NCBI GenBank assembly: GCA_016794945.1
Contig: JAEUIX010000049.1
Span: forward strand, 1 to 8,928
DNA: 8,928 nucleotides
Reading direction: 5' to 3'
From: Phycisphaerae bacterium
GTDB taxonomy: Bacteria > Planctomycetota > Phycisphaerae > Phycisphaerales > UBA1924
Under the pieces are notes generated by a model. The model was not told the DNA's origin. It did no database searches and worked only from the letters and a program-made list of their open reading frames with translations. Made by a program: the position numbers and the translations under genes. Below, one piece after another: positions 1-6,888 of the stretch. Each line of letters opens with the position of its first letter. Within the stretch, counting starts at the first letter, position 1.

Positions 1-287
1 CAGACGATCTTGATGACGCCGCCGCCCCGCCCCGGGGTGCGGTAGCCGCAGCAATCAGTGTCGCGCCCGCCGCCGGAGCCCATCGCCGTTGGTGAGAACA
101 CGTCCCCGTAGCAGCCGCCGCCCGACGCCCCGAACGAAGAAGCGCCGCCCGCGCCGCCGTGCCCGCCGCCGCCGGCCGCGCCGCCGGAGTTGCTCCCGGG
201 CGTTGGGCCGGCCTCGGGCGCGTAGCCTCGGGCGTCGGCCCCGATGCGCCCGCCCGCCTGCACCGTGACCCCGCCGCCGAGGTTCAT
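1..287 (-). repeat. Repeat unit 4 of the Gly-rich protein, partial
   Basis: This codes for residues 842-936 and is cut by the left window edge just after the Cys pair (residues 920-921, bases 48-53), 243 residues after that of unit 3. It keeps the Gly block, the YGD turn and GRDTDCCGYR. An extra Cys appears in GGGCYGD. Further units or a C-terminal anchor such as a dockerin-like tail could lie beyond the edge. Confidence 0.8.
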
Positions 288-2810
288 CACCAGCGACGGA
301 TCGCCGACGGGCGGACCAACGATCGCGCCCGGGCCGACGACCAGGTTCGCCGCCAGCGTCACCGCCCCGGCAAACTCGGTGGTCGCGCCGAAGACGCCGC
401 CGTTGGCGACAGTCACCGTTCCGAGCGGCTGGCCGGTCTGAACCGTGTACACGGTGCCCGCGCCCCCTTTCACGAACCCCGCACCGCCCGTCGAGGTCAT
501 CACGCCCGTGAACGAGCTCGACCCGTACTGCACGGCGATGCGCCCGCCGCCCCCGCCGCCACCCTGCGTCACGGGCGCGCCGTCGCCGCCGTCGGCCGAG
601 ATGACGCCCGCGCCGGCCAGGGCGCCGCACGTGATCCACAAGCTGCCGCCCGCGCCGCCTCCCGACTCGACCACCGGCGCGTCACCTCCTTCCACCGACG
701 CGCGCCCTTCGATCGTCACAGTCCCGGACGCGGTGAGGCGGATCGCCCCGCCGCCGCGCCCCGGGGCGCGGTAGCCGCAGCAGTCGGTGTCGCGCCCGCC
801 GCCAGACCCGAGCGTCACCGGCGCGACGACCGAGCCGTACGTGCCGCCCCCCAAGGCCCCCACGCTGGAGTTGCCGCCCGCGCCGCCGTGCCCGCCGCCG
901 GCGGCCGAACCGCCCGACGATGCTCCCGGCGCTGGGCCGGACTCGGGTGCAAAGCCGCGCGCATCGGCGGAGATCGCCCCGCCCACCTGCACCGTCACAT
1001 CGCCCGCGAACTGCAGGTGCAATCCCGACACCCCCACCGGCGGGCCGACGATCCCGCCCGGCCCCACCACCAGCGACGCCGGCAGCGACACGTCGCCCGT
1101 GAACTCGGTGGTCGCCCCCGCGACGCCCCCGTTGTCGACCGTCAGCGTGGCCAGCGACGCGACGCCGGGACGCACGTACACCGTTCCCGCGCCCCCGCGG
1201 ACGAAGCCATTGCCCCCGACCGCACGCGCCACACCGTTGAATCCAAACGTCTGCGTGTACACGGCCACACGACCACCACCGCCGCCACCGCCGCCGCCGG
1301 CCGCCGGCGCACCCGCGCCGCCGTCGGCCGCGATCGTCCCCGTGCCGCCGAGCGACGCGGCGGTGATGTACACACTCCCGCCCGCGCCGCCGCCGGACTC
1401 GCCCACGGGCGCGGCCTCACCGTGCGCCGAGATCTCTCCCTGCACCACGAGGGCCCCGCCCACTTCCAGCCAGACCGCGCCCCCGCCGCGCCCGGGCGTT
1501 CGCGCCCCGCAGCAGTCGGTGTCGCGACCGCCCCCGGACCCCATGGTCACGGGAAACTGCACCGAGCCGTATGTTCCGCCGCCGAGCGCGCCGACGCTGG
1601 AATTGCCCCCGGCGCCGCCGTGCCCTCCGCCCGCGGCCGAGCCGCCCGACGTCTGGCCCGGTGCATCGCCGGCTTCGGCCGCAAACCCCCGGAACGACGC
1701 CGACACCGCTCCGCCATTTTCAACCGTCGCGTCGCCCTGCACCTGCAACCGAAGGCCCGCCTCGCCGATCCGCGGCCCGACAATCGCCCCCGGACCAACC
1801 CGCAGACTCGCCGGAATCGCCACGGTTCCGCTGAACTCCGTGGTCGCTCCGGGCGGCGTCGAACCGTTGTCGATTGCCAGAAGCCCCAGCGATGCGCCGG
1901 TCGACTTGGTGAACACGGTGCCCGCGCCACCGCTCTGCGCACCCGTGCCGCCGGAGACGTCCCACGTGCCGGCGTACGTCGAGGCGGTGTACGTCGCGGA
2001 CACGCGCCCCCCACCCCCGCCGCCGCCGGCGGACGGCCAACCGTTGCCGCCTCGCGCTGCGATCCGGCCGGCGCCGACCAGCTGGCCCGCGGTGATCCAC
2101 ACCCCGCCGCCGGCGCCACCGCCCGACTCCCCCACCGCCGCGGCGGTGCCGTCCGCGGAAACGAACCCGTCGACCGAGAGCGTGCCTTGAACGATCAGCC
2201 GCAGCGCCCCGCCGCCGGAGCCCGGCGTGCGATAACCGCAGCAGTCGGCGTCGCGTCCACCGCCCGAGCCGAACGATGACGGCTCCAGAAATGACCCGTA
2301 GGACTGCCCGCCGAGCGCGCCAACGGACGATCGCCCGCCGCCGCCGCCGTGCGCCCCGCCCGCGGCGGTGCCGCCGGAGAGGGTCCCCGCGCCCGGACCG
2401 ACTTCCGGACCGTGCCCGCGACCGGTCAGGTCGATCCCGCAGGCCGGCAGGCCACCCGAAGCACCTTGGATGGAAACGCTGCCGGTCACCGTCAGCCACA
2501 GGCCGATCACCACATCGGTACCCGCGCCGCCGGAGTAGTCGTACGTCGCCGCGTTGGGGTGCGTCAGCACCGCTGCCTGGCCGCCGGGGTTGCGCTCCAG
2601 CGTGAGCGAGGCAACGGTGTGGCGCCCGCTCATGGTCAGGGTGGCGCCCTGCACGGTGATCTGCGCCGTGGCCAAGGGCACACCGAGGATCGTCGAATCA
2701 GCCGGGCCGACGGTCGTCGGCGTCGTAATGAGCACCGGCTGGGCGCTGGCCAATCCCGAAAGCCACGTCAGTGCCCCCGCAATCCCCGCGAACACAACAC
2801 AGCGCGCCAT
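1..2810 (-). CDS. Secreted Gly-rich tandem-repeat protein, C-terminus beyond the window
   Basis: I do not recognise a named family; the function is unknown. The minus frame opens at ATG 2810 and stays open for 936 codons to the window edge; I checked every TTA, CTA and TCA on the plus strand and none is in frame. Residues 1-23 form a signal peptide (hydrophobic core, then ASA before Gln24), so export is expected. Residues 24-105 are a beta-rich cap with LTHP (82-85). From about residue 106 the protein consists of repeats of about 243 residues. Each has, in order, an SxGGxAAGGxHGG-type Gly block, ALGGxxYGS, GSGGGRDxDCCG, ESGGGAGG, a run of 7-9 Gly followed by R(V/I), GGAGTV and GATTEF. Hydrophobic residues alternate between Gly turns, which suggests a stacked beta-helix-like fibre (inference). 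ATG is backed by AGGAG six bases upstream. A surface adhesin or structural protein is plausible but unproven. Confidence 0.9.
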   Translation of the reverse strand, partial: MARCVVFAGIAGALTWLSGLASAQPVLITTPTTVGPADSTILGVPLATAQITVQGATLTMSGRHTVASLTLERNPGGQAAVLTHPNAATYDYSGGAGTDVVIGLWLTVTGSVSIQGASGGLPACGIDLTGRGHGPEVGPGAGTLSGGTAAGGAHGGGGGRSSVGALGGQSYGSFLEPSSFGSGGGRDADCCGYRTPGSGGGALRLIVQGTLSVDGFVSADGTAAAVGESGGGAGGGVWITAGQLVGAGRIAARGGNGWPSAGGGGGGGRVSATYTASTYAGTWDVSGGTGAQSGGAGTVFTKSTGASLGLLAIDNGSTPPGATTEFSGTVAIPASLRVGPGAIVGPRIGEAGLRLQVQGDATVENGGAVSASFRGFAAEAGDAPGQTSGGSAAGGGHGGAGGNSSVGALGGGTYGSVQFPVTMGSGGGRDTDCCGARTPGRGGGAVWLEVGGALVVQGEISAHGEAAPVGESGGGAGGSVYITAASLGGTGTIAADGGAGAPAAGGGGGGGGGRVAVYTQTFGFNGVARAVGGNGFVRGGAGTVYVRPGVASLATLTVDNGGVAGATTEFTGDVSLPASLVVGPGGIVGPPVGVSGLHLQFAGDVTVQVGGAISADARGFAPESGPAPGASSGGSAAGGGHGGAGGNSSVGALGGGTYGSVVAPVTLGSGGGRDTDCCGYRAPGRGGGAIRLTASGTVTIEGRASVEGGDAPVVESGGGAGGSLWITCGALAGAGVISADGGDGAPVTQGGGGGGGRIAVQYGSSSFTGVMTSTGGAGFVKGGAGTVYTVQTGQPLGTVTVANGGVFGATTEFAGAVTLAANLVVGPGAIVGPPVGDPSLVMNLGGGVTVQAGGRIGADARGYAPEAGPTPGSNSGGAAGGGGHGGAGGASSFGASGGGCYGDVFSPTAMGSGGGRDTDCCGYRTPGRGGGVIKIV
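288..1016 (-). repeat. Repeat unit 3 of the Gly-rich protein
   Basis: This codes for residues 599-841, starting at LQFAGDVTV. The Cys pair is at residues 677-678 (bases 777-782), 244 residues after that of unit 2. The poly-Gly run is 7 residues (750-756, bases 543-563). The unit also has one unpaired Cys in the motif WITCGAL that units 1 and 2 lack. Confidence 0.85.
1017..1748 (-). repeat. Repeat unit 2 of the Gly-rich protein
   Basis: This codes for residues 355-598, starting at LQVQGDATV. The Cys pair is at residues 433-434 (bases 1509-1514), 243 residues after that of unit 1. The poly-Gly run is 9 residues (505-513, bases 1272-1298), the longest in the protein. Residues 388-417 are identical to residues 632-661 of unit 3. 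Confidence 0.85.
1749..2495 (-). repeat. Repeat unit 1 of the Gly-rich protein
   Basis: This codes for residues 106-354. The unit begins at the LTVTG motif and holds the Cys pair at residues 190-191 (bases 2238-2243) in GRDADCCGYR. Its poly-Gly run is 7 residues long (262-268, bases 2007-2027). It is the most divergent unit: GRDADCC replaces GRDTDCC, and six extra residues lie between the opening strand and the Cys pair. The boundaries were set by eye from the opening L-x-(V/F)-x-G motif and may be off by several residues. Confidence 0.8.
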
Positions 2811-2816
2811 GGTCGA

Positions 2817-2821
2817 CTCCT
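2817..2821 (-). promoter_or_regulatory. Shine-Dalgarno site of the Gly-rich gene
   Basis: On the minus strand AGGAG, within GGAGAGGAG, lies six bases upstream of the ATG at 2810. It is the best ribosome binding site in the window and fixes the start of the repeat-protein gene. Confidence 0.75.
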
Positions 2822-2846
2822 CTCCACCACCACCGCGCCCGCCCCA

Positions 2847-2878
2847 CGGAACGTAACCAGTTCCGCACGTTCTGAGAA
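2847..2878 (-). promoter_or_regulatory. Possible promoter with an overlapping dyad, upstream of the Gly-rich gene
   Basis: On the minus strand TTCTCA (2878-2873) and TACGTT (2855-2850) are 17 bases apart, matching the sigma-70 consensus hexamers at 4 of 6 and 3 of 6 positions. This would place transcription start about 33 bases before the ATG. An inverted repeat CGGAAC-N7-GTTCCG (2847-2865) covers the proposed -10, as an operator might. Both matches are short and could be chance; promoter consensus in this phylum is poorly known. Confidence 0.25.
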
Positions 2879-2887
2879 GCGAACAGA

Positions 2888-2922
2888 ATGCAAAAGCCGG
2901 CCGGGAATTTCTCCCGGCCGGC
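2888..2922 (-). terminator. Intrinsic terminator after the dockerin-like protein gene
   Basis: A perfect 11-bp GC-rich stem (arms 2896-2906 and 2912-2922, each GCCGGCCGGGA or its complement) closes a 5-base loop. On the minus strand it is followed at once by TTTTGCATT, a T-rich tract. It lies 55 bases beyond the TAA at 2977-2979 and upstream of the promoter and start of the Gly-rich gene, so it should separate the two transcripts. The plus-strand side has no T-tract, so it acts in one direction only. Confidence 0.85.
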
Positions 2923-2947
2923 GAGCAGCGATCCTTTCCGTTTCGCA

Positions 2948-2964
2948 CGCCGGGAATCCCGGCG
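2948..2964. other. Second hairpin between the stop codon and the terminator
   Basis: CGCCGGG and CCCGGCG (7 bp, loop of 3 bases) form a compact hairpin 12 bases after the TAA of the 914-residue gene. No T-tract follows on either strand, so by itself it is not a standard terminator. It may protect the 3' end of the mRNA. It shares the core CCGGGAA with the terminator stem just downstream. Confidence 0.5.
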
Positions 2965-2976
2965 GTCAAGAGCCGA

Positions 2977-5721
2977 TTACGGGCAGCCGGCGAAGAACTT
3001 GACGATGAAGAAGTCGAAGTCGGCACCGGTGATGAAACCATCGGGGCCGCCGGTGCCGGAGCCGTCCGTCAGGTCGGCGATGTAGGGTCCGCTGGGCTCG
3101 GGCCGGCGGATCTCCTGGAAGAACGCCTGCACGAAGACGTCGAAGTCGGTGCCGGTGATGAAGCCGTCCGGACCGTCGATGAAGGGCTGCGGGCTGCCCT
3201 CGGTGGCGACGTCGGCCGGGCTGCATCCGGACCCGCCCTCGGACGGATAGCACACGCCCGTCATCGTGATGGTGTACGGCCCGGTCGCTCCCGTGCCGGT
3301 CCAGGACGCGACGGGGTTCGCCGCGCCCGGGCCGTCGGGGGCCCGGATGCCCGTGAACGGCGTGTTGTTCCAGATGAGCTGGGCGAACGCGTCGAACGGG
3401 TCGCGGTTGTACGCCGACACGGCCAGCAGGTAGTTGCCCGTGGAAGAGACCAACCCGCCGCTGTTGTTGATCGTTGAGGCCGTTCCGGTCGAGTCGTCGT
3501 TGTGCATGACGCCGGTGCCGTCGGCGTTGAAGAGGAACATCTGCGTGTCGAACGACACGCCGCCGACGGTCGTCGCGCTGAAGGTGGAGACGTCGCAGAT
3601 CCCGATCACGTAGATGTCCGCATCGCTGCCGTTGTCCAGCGCTCCGCGGATCAGCCGCAGCTCGCCGGTGCCGACGGGCCGCTGCGCCTGGTCGGGCAGT
3701 TCCGAAGCGTCGCCGCCGCCATCGGCCTGCTCCTGCCACGAACGCTCGATGACCGTCAGGGTCAGCGTGCCCTGGCTCGAGCGGCTCTCGGCATCGCTCA
3801 CGGTGAAGTCGATCACGTACTGCTGCAGGGTCTGGTTCAGCGGCACCTCCAGGTCATAAGTGAACAGGTTGCCGCCCTGGTCTGTGAACGACTGACTGGC
3901 CGAACCGCCGAAGGCCTGAAGGTCGGCGAGCACTTCGATCTCCGTGCTCGGCGGGCTCCCGGCCGGGATCACCGTCACGCGGAGTTGCGCCGTGCGGCCC
4001 GCCTCGACGCTCGAGGGAACCGCCGTCCCCGTGCCCAGCGGGCTCGTCGGCGGCGTCGGGATCTCCACGATGCCGCACTGGCTGCCGCTGGGGAGGTTCG
4101 TCACGTCGTTCCACTGGCCGGTGTCGGCCCGCATCTCGGCGTAGTTCTCTCCGCCGCCGGCGTTGTTCGGCTCGCCCGCGGCCCAGTTGGTGTACGTCAC
4201 CGGGTCGCCGTTGGTCCAGGTCTGGAAGTTGGAGTCACGGCTCAGGCCGATCCAGCCGCGCCGGAACACGGCGCCGCCGTCGAACCGCAGCACGGTGTTG
4301 TACGCGAAGTCGTTCTCCGCGGCGTCGTTGATCGCCACGAGGTGGCCGCCGAGCGCGATGGCGTCGGCCTCGGCGTCGGTCCACGACGACGGGTAGAGCA
4401 GGTAGTAGGTATGCCCGTTGGAAGGGTTGGTGAAGGGGCCTGCCTGAACGCCCGGCGGGCTGCTGATGAGCATGGTGAACACGCCGCGCTCGCCGTTGTT
4501 GCCGGCGATGCGGATGCGGTACTGCTGGCCCTGCACGGTGGCGAACTCCACGCGCGACGATGTGCCGCAGGTGTCGTTGTTGCAGGCCACCTGGGCCAGC
4601 GCCGCGCACGAACCCGTGTAGACCGCCAGCGTGGTGTCGAAGCCGCTGCCGCAGAGCGACACGCGGGTCTGTCCGGTGCGCGTCGCCGTGTAGACGTACC
4701 ACACGTCGTTGGTGTCGGCCACGCCGCATCCGCTGGTGGTCGAACCCGTCGCGCCGGCGCTCGAGCCGTTGGTGACCCCGTCGGAGACGGCAACGGCGCT
4801 GGCGCAGTTGTCGTTGGCCGGCGGCGGCACCGCCCCGCCGACGGTCGCCGCGATCACTGCGAAACTGGGAACACCCGCGGTCGTCGCCAGCGGGACGCCT
4901 GCGGGGTCCTGCCGGTTGCCGAAGGAGATGCTCACCAGTTGCTTGCCGGCGATGTCGAACCCCTGCCCCGAGAGCAGGCTGGACCGGTTCACGACTCCCT
5001 CGAAAACGTTCAGCGCGCCGTCCGGGGTGGGGTTGTCCCGGTTGCCGACGCCGTTGTACACGCCCAGCTGCGACTGGCTTGCGACGCCCGGCTGCGCCGC
5101 GGGGGCGATCTGCGTTCCGAACCAGTCCGGCCCGGCCAGGGTGCAGGTCACGCTGGTCGCGTCACTGAACGTCAGCGTGACGTCGAACCTGCCGCCACCG
5201 TTGCTGATGTGGTAGAGCACGCCGATCTGCGAGTTGACGTCCATCAGCAGCGGCGCCGCCAGCGTCGTCACCTGCGGGCCGGTGAAGTTGGAATCTCCGA
5301 TCGACGTTCCGCCGTTCGGAAGCCACGTCGGCATGATGCCCAGGTTGTCAGCGTCGACCACGCTGTCGAAGTTGCTGCCGCTCCCCAGGGCGTAGGTCGG
5401 GCCGAACCGATTGCGATCGCCCAGCATCACCAGGTCAGGCACGCCCGCGCCGGTCACGATCGAATACGACAGACCGGTCCCGCCGTTGATCGGCCCCGTG
5501 CCGAACGAACCGGCCGCGCCGTTGATGTTCAATCCGCGGTCCGAGATCGAGCGGTACCCGGCGGGCACGTTCGCCACGCCCGGGTTCGGCGACGAACCCA
5601 GCTCCCCGGGGTGCGCCATGTCGTTGAAGTTGTAGTTCAGCACCACCGGCTGGCCCCACGCCGCGCCCGCAACGCCCACGGCCACAGCCGCTACCCATCC
5701 GCCCCGCGTCCTCGTCTGCAT
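2977..5721 (-). CDS. Exported mosaic protein with C-type lectin domain and C-terminal dockerin-like pair
   Basis: The protein has 914 residues and is probably a cell-surface or extracellular sugar-binding protein. Residues 1-23 are a signal peptide (cleavage near AWG-Q24). Residues 24-298 are a beta-rich region I cannot assign. Residues 301-420 resemble a PPC-type domain (NDNC, DVWYVYTAT, LCGSGFDT, VACNNDTC). Residues 428-554 are a C-type lectin domain with WIGL (490-493), EPNN (517-520), EN (525-526) and WND (537-539), the residues that hold Ca2+ and sugar in the family. Residues 563-657 are Ig-like (SVEAG, DFTVSDAESRS). Residues 660-822 resemble a second PPC or DVUA0089-like region (FDTQMFLFNADG, NDD). 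Residues 833-914 are a duplicated dockerin-like segment bracketed by Cys833 and Cys913. ATG 5721 is preceded by AGGGAG at 7 bases. It lies 120 bases downstream of the methyltransferase and ends in its own terminator; the function link to neighbours is unclear. Confidence 0.9.
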   Translation of the reverse strand: MQTRTRGGWVAAVAVGVAGAAWGQPVVLNYNFNDMAHPGELGSSPNPGVANVPAGYRSISDRGLNINGAAGSFGTGPINGGTGLSYSIVTGAGVPDLVMLGDRNRFGPTYALGSGSNFDSVVDADNLGIMPTWLPNGGTSIGDSNFTGPQVTTLAAPLLMDVNSQIGVLYHISNGGGRFDVTLTFSDATSVTCTLAGPDWFGTQIAPAAQPGVASQSQLGVYNGVGNRDNPTPDGALNVFEGVVNRSSLLSGQGFDIAGKQLVSISFGNRQDPAGVPLATTAGVPSFAVIAATVGGAVPPPANDNCASAVAVSDGVTNGSSAGATGSTTSGCGVADTNDVWYVYTATRTGQTRVSLCGSGFDTTLAVYTGSCAALAQVACNNDTCGTSSRVEFATVQGQQYRIRIAGNNGERGVFTMLISSPPGVQAGPFTNPSNGHTYYLLYPSSWTDAEADAIALGGHLVAINDAAENDFAYNTVLRFDGGAVFRRGWIGLSRDSNFQTWTNGDPVTYTNWAAGEPNNAGGGENYAEMRADTGQWNDVTNLPSGSQCGIVEIPTPPTSPLGTGTAVPSSVEAGRTAQLRVTVIPAGSPPSTEIEVLADLQAFGGSASQSFTDQGGNLFTYDLEVPLNQTLQQYVIDFTVSDAESRSSQGTLTLTVIERSWQEQADGGGDASELPDQAQRPVGTGELRLIRGALDNGSDADIYVIGICDVSTFSATTVGGVSFDTQMFLFNADGTGVMHNDDSTGTASTINNSGGLVSSTGNYLLAVSAYNRDPFDAFAQLIWNNTPFTGIRAPDGPGAANPVASWTGTGATGPYTITMTGVCYPSEGGSGCSPADVATEGSPQPFIDGPDGFITGTDFDVFVQAFFQEIRRPEPSGPYIADLTDGSGTGGPDGFITGADFDFFIVKFFAGCP
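2980..3219 (-). repeat. Duplicated dockerin-like segment
   Basis: Two related segments end the 914-residue protein: residues 835-870 (PADV...GPDGFITGTDFDVFVQAFF) and 881-914 (IADL...GPDGFITGADFDFFIVKFF, then AGCP). The Asp-rich loop D-G-x-I-T-G-x-D-F-D followed by an aromatic amphipathic helix resembles the paired EF-hand-like loops of dockerins. The version closed by Gly-Cys is typical of Phycisphaerales exported proteins. It is inferred to anchor the protein through a partner not visible here. Confidence 0.8.
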
Positions 5722-5728
5722 GTGCGCG

Positions 5729-5734
5729 CTCCCT
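5729..5734 (-). promoter_or_regulatory. Shine-Dalgarno site of the dockerin-like protein gene
   Basis: AGGGAG on the minus strand is seven bases upstream of the ATG at 5721 and supports this start, which also begins exactly at the signal peptide. Confidence 0.65.
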
Positions 5735-5841
5735 GTGCGGCCCAGAATTCAGGCCGACCCCATCGCCGATTGGTCTGAGAGTAATCGCTTTCCGCACCAA
5801 CGCAAGCGCGGCGCGCGCGGTTCCATGGACGTTGCCCAACT
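5735..5841 (-). other. Intergenic spacer between methyltransferase and dockerin-like gene
   Basis: I see no small gene here. On the minus strand there is no hairpin with a T-tract, so the methyltransferase transcript may read through into the next gene. A short dyad CGATT-N11-AATCG (5767-5787) could be a binding site. A weak promoter-like pair TTGCGT-N16-TACTCT (5805 to 5778, minus) matches only 3 of 6 positions in each box. Confidence 0.4.
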
Positions 5842-6888
5842 TCACACCCCAACCGCCTCCAGCACCGAGTAGACCCCGCCCCCGCTTCGGACCGACCGCA
5901 CCGCCAGACCCGCCGCCGACGCCAGCGCCCGGAACTGCGCCTCGGTCCGTTCACCGGCGCCGTGCGCCGCGAGCATGTGAAGGTCGCTTCGGGCCAGCGC
6001 ACGGTGCAGCGGCTTGGCTTCCATCCGCTCGGGCATCAGTCGCTCCACGATCAGCAGGCGCGCCGAGCCGCTCATGGCCGCGCGGCATGATCGCAGGATC
6101 TGGCAGGCCCGCGCATCGTCCCAGTCGTGCAGCACCGTCTTGAGCAGGTACGTCGTGGCCCCGGCCGGGACTGAGCTGAAGAAGTCGCCCGCGTGCAGTT
6201 CGCACCGGGACAGGACGCCGCGCCCGCCCAGGTACGCCCGCGCCCCGTCCATCGCGTGAGGCAGGTCGAAGAGCAGGCCCCGCAGTCCCGGGTTCATCAC
6301 CAGCGCCTCGGCCAGCAGCGCGCCGTGCCCCCCTCCCACATCCGCCACCAGCCGGTCCGAGGACCAATCAACCGCCCGCACAATCCCGGGCGCCGCCAGC
6401 GCGGTCAGCGACACCATGGCCTCGTTGAAGACCGCCGCCAGCTCGGGGTCGCTGCCCAGGTGCTCGAACCCCGGCCGGCCATGCACCGCTGCCCGTGCCC
6501 CCTGGCCGGTTCGCACGGCGCGATCGAGCCGGCCCCACATGGCCCAGCAGGCCGACCCCGCCCAGATTGCCCACGCTCGAAGCGAATCCGGCCCGCCCGA
6601 TCGCAGCAACCGGCCCCGCTCGAGCAGCTCGAACGTCCCGTCTGAACGCTCGGCAACGATCTCCAGGGTCGCCAGGGCGCGCAGCAGCTGCCGGAGCGGC
6701 TCGACCCGCACACCCAGCCGCGCGGCCAGTTCCGTCGCACCGGCGGGCCCCGCTTCGAGCGCGTCGGCCAGGCTGAGTTCCGCCGCGACGGCAACCGCTC
6801 GAGCCGCCCAGGCGCCGCCGATGATCTCCAGCAGAGCACTCTGCGGCGACGGTTCGACGTGCTGGCGTGGGGCCTGCTCGGTGTTCAT
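5842..6888 (-). CDS. SAM-dependent O-methyltransferase (caffeate/TcmN-type, class I fold)
   Basis: This enzyme transfers a methyl group from S-adenosylmethionine to a hydroxyl of a small, usually aromatic or polyketide-like acceptor in the cytoplasm. It has 348 residues, normal for the family. Residues 14-95 form the N-terminal helical, winged-helix-like dimerisation domain. The catalytic domain shows DVGGGHGAL (183-191, SAM motif I), LLFDLPHAM (205-213, acidic residue for the ribose), LLKTVLHDWDD (248-258, catalytic His254) and LLIVERLMPE (278-287). A closing GERTEAQF (312-319) follows. ATG 6888 was chosen because the helical domain begins soon after it. ATG 6906 or GTG 6996 would add Arg/Pro-rich sequence unlike the family, and none of the three has a clear Shine-Dalgarno. 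It diverges from the NRPS-like gene with 108 bases between starts, suggesting it modifies the same metabolite (inference). The acceptor cannot be read from sequence. Confidence 0.9.
   Translation of the reverse strand: MNTEQAPRQHVEPSPQSALLEIIGGAWAARAVAVAAELSLADALEAGPAGATELAARLGVRVEPLRQLLRALATLEIVAERSDGTFELLERGRLLRSGGPDSLRAWAIWAGSACWAMWGRLDRAVRTGQGARAAVHGRPGFEHLGSDPELAAVFNEAMVSLTALAAPGIVRAVDWSSDRLVADVGGGHGALLAEALVMNPGLRGLLFDLPHAMDGARAYLGGRGVLSRCELHAGDFFSSVPAGATTYLLKTVLHDWDDARACQILRSCRAAMSGSARLLIVERLMPERMEAKPLHRALARSDLHMLAAHGAGERTEAQFRALASAAGLAVRSVRSGGGVYSVLEAVGV

Noticed and set aside
159..2279. Plus-strand open frame of 706 codons
   Set aside because: It is Arg/Pro/Ala-rich low-complexity sequence with no domain, antisense to the repeat gene. 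The synonymous-only divergence between repeats is in the minus frame, and the minus frame has the signal peptide and Shine-Dalgarno.
1..2495. CRISPR-like or non-coding satellite array
   Set aside because: The period is about 729-732 bases, it is in frame, and divergence between units is largely synonymous; this is a coding repeat.
3502..5778. Plus-strand open frame of 758 codons
   Set aside because: It is an antisense shadow of the exported mosaic protein, whose minus frame has recognisable domains from end to end.
5778..5805. Promoter-like TTGCGT-N16-TACTCT on the minus strand
   Set aside because: There are only three matches in each box and a short spacer; not distinguishable from chance in GC-rich DNA.
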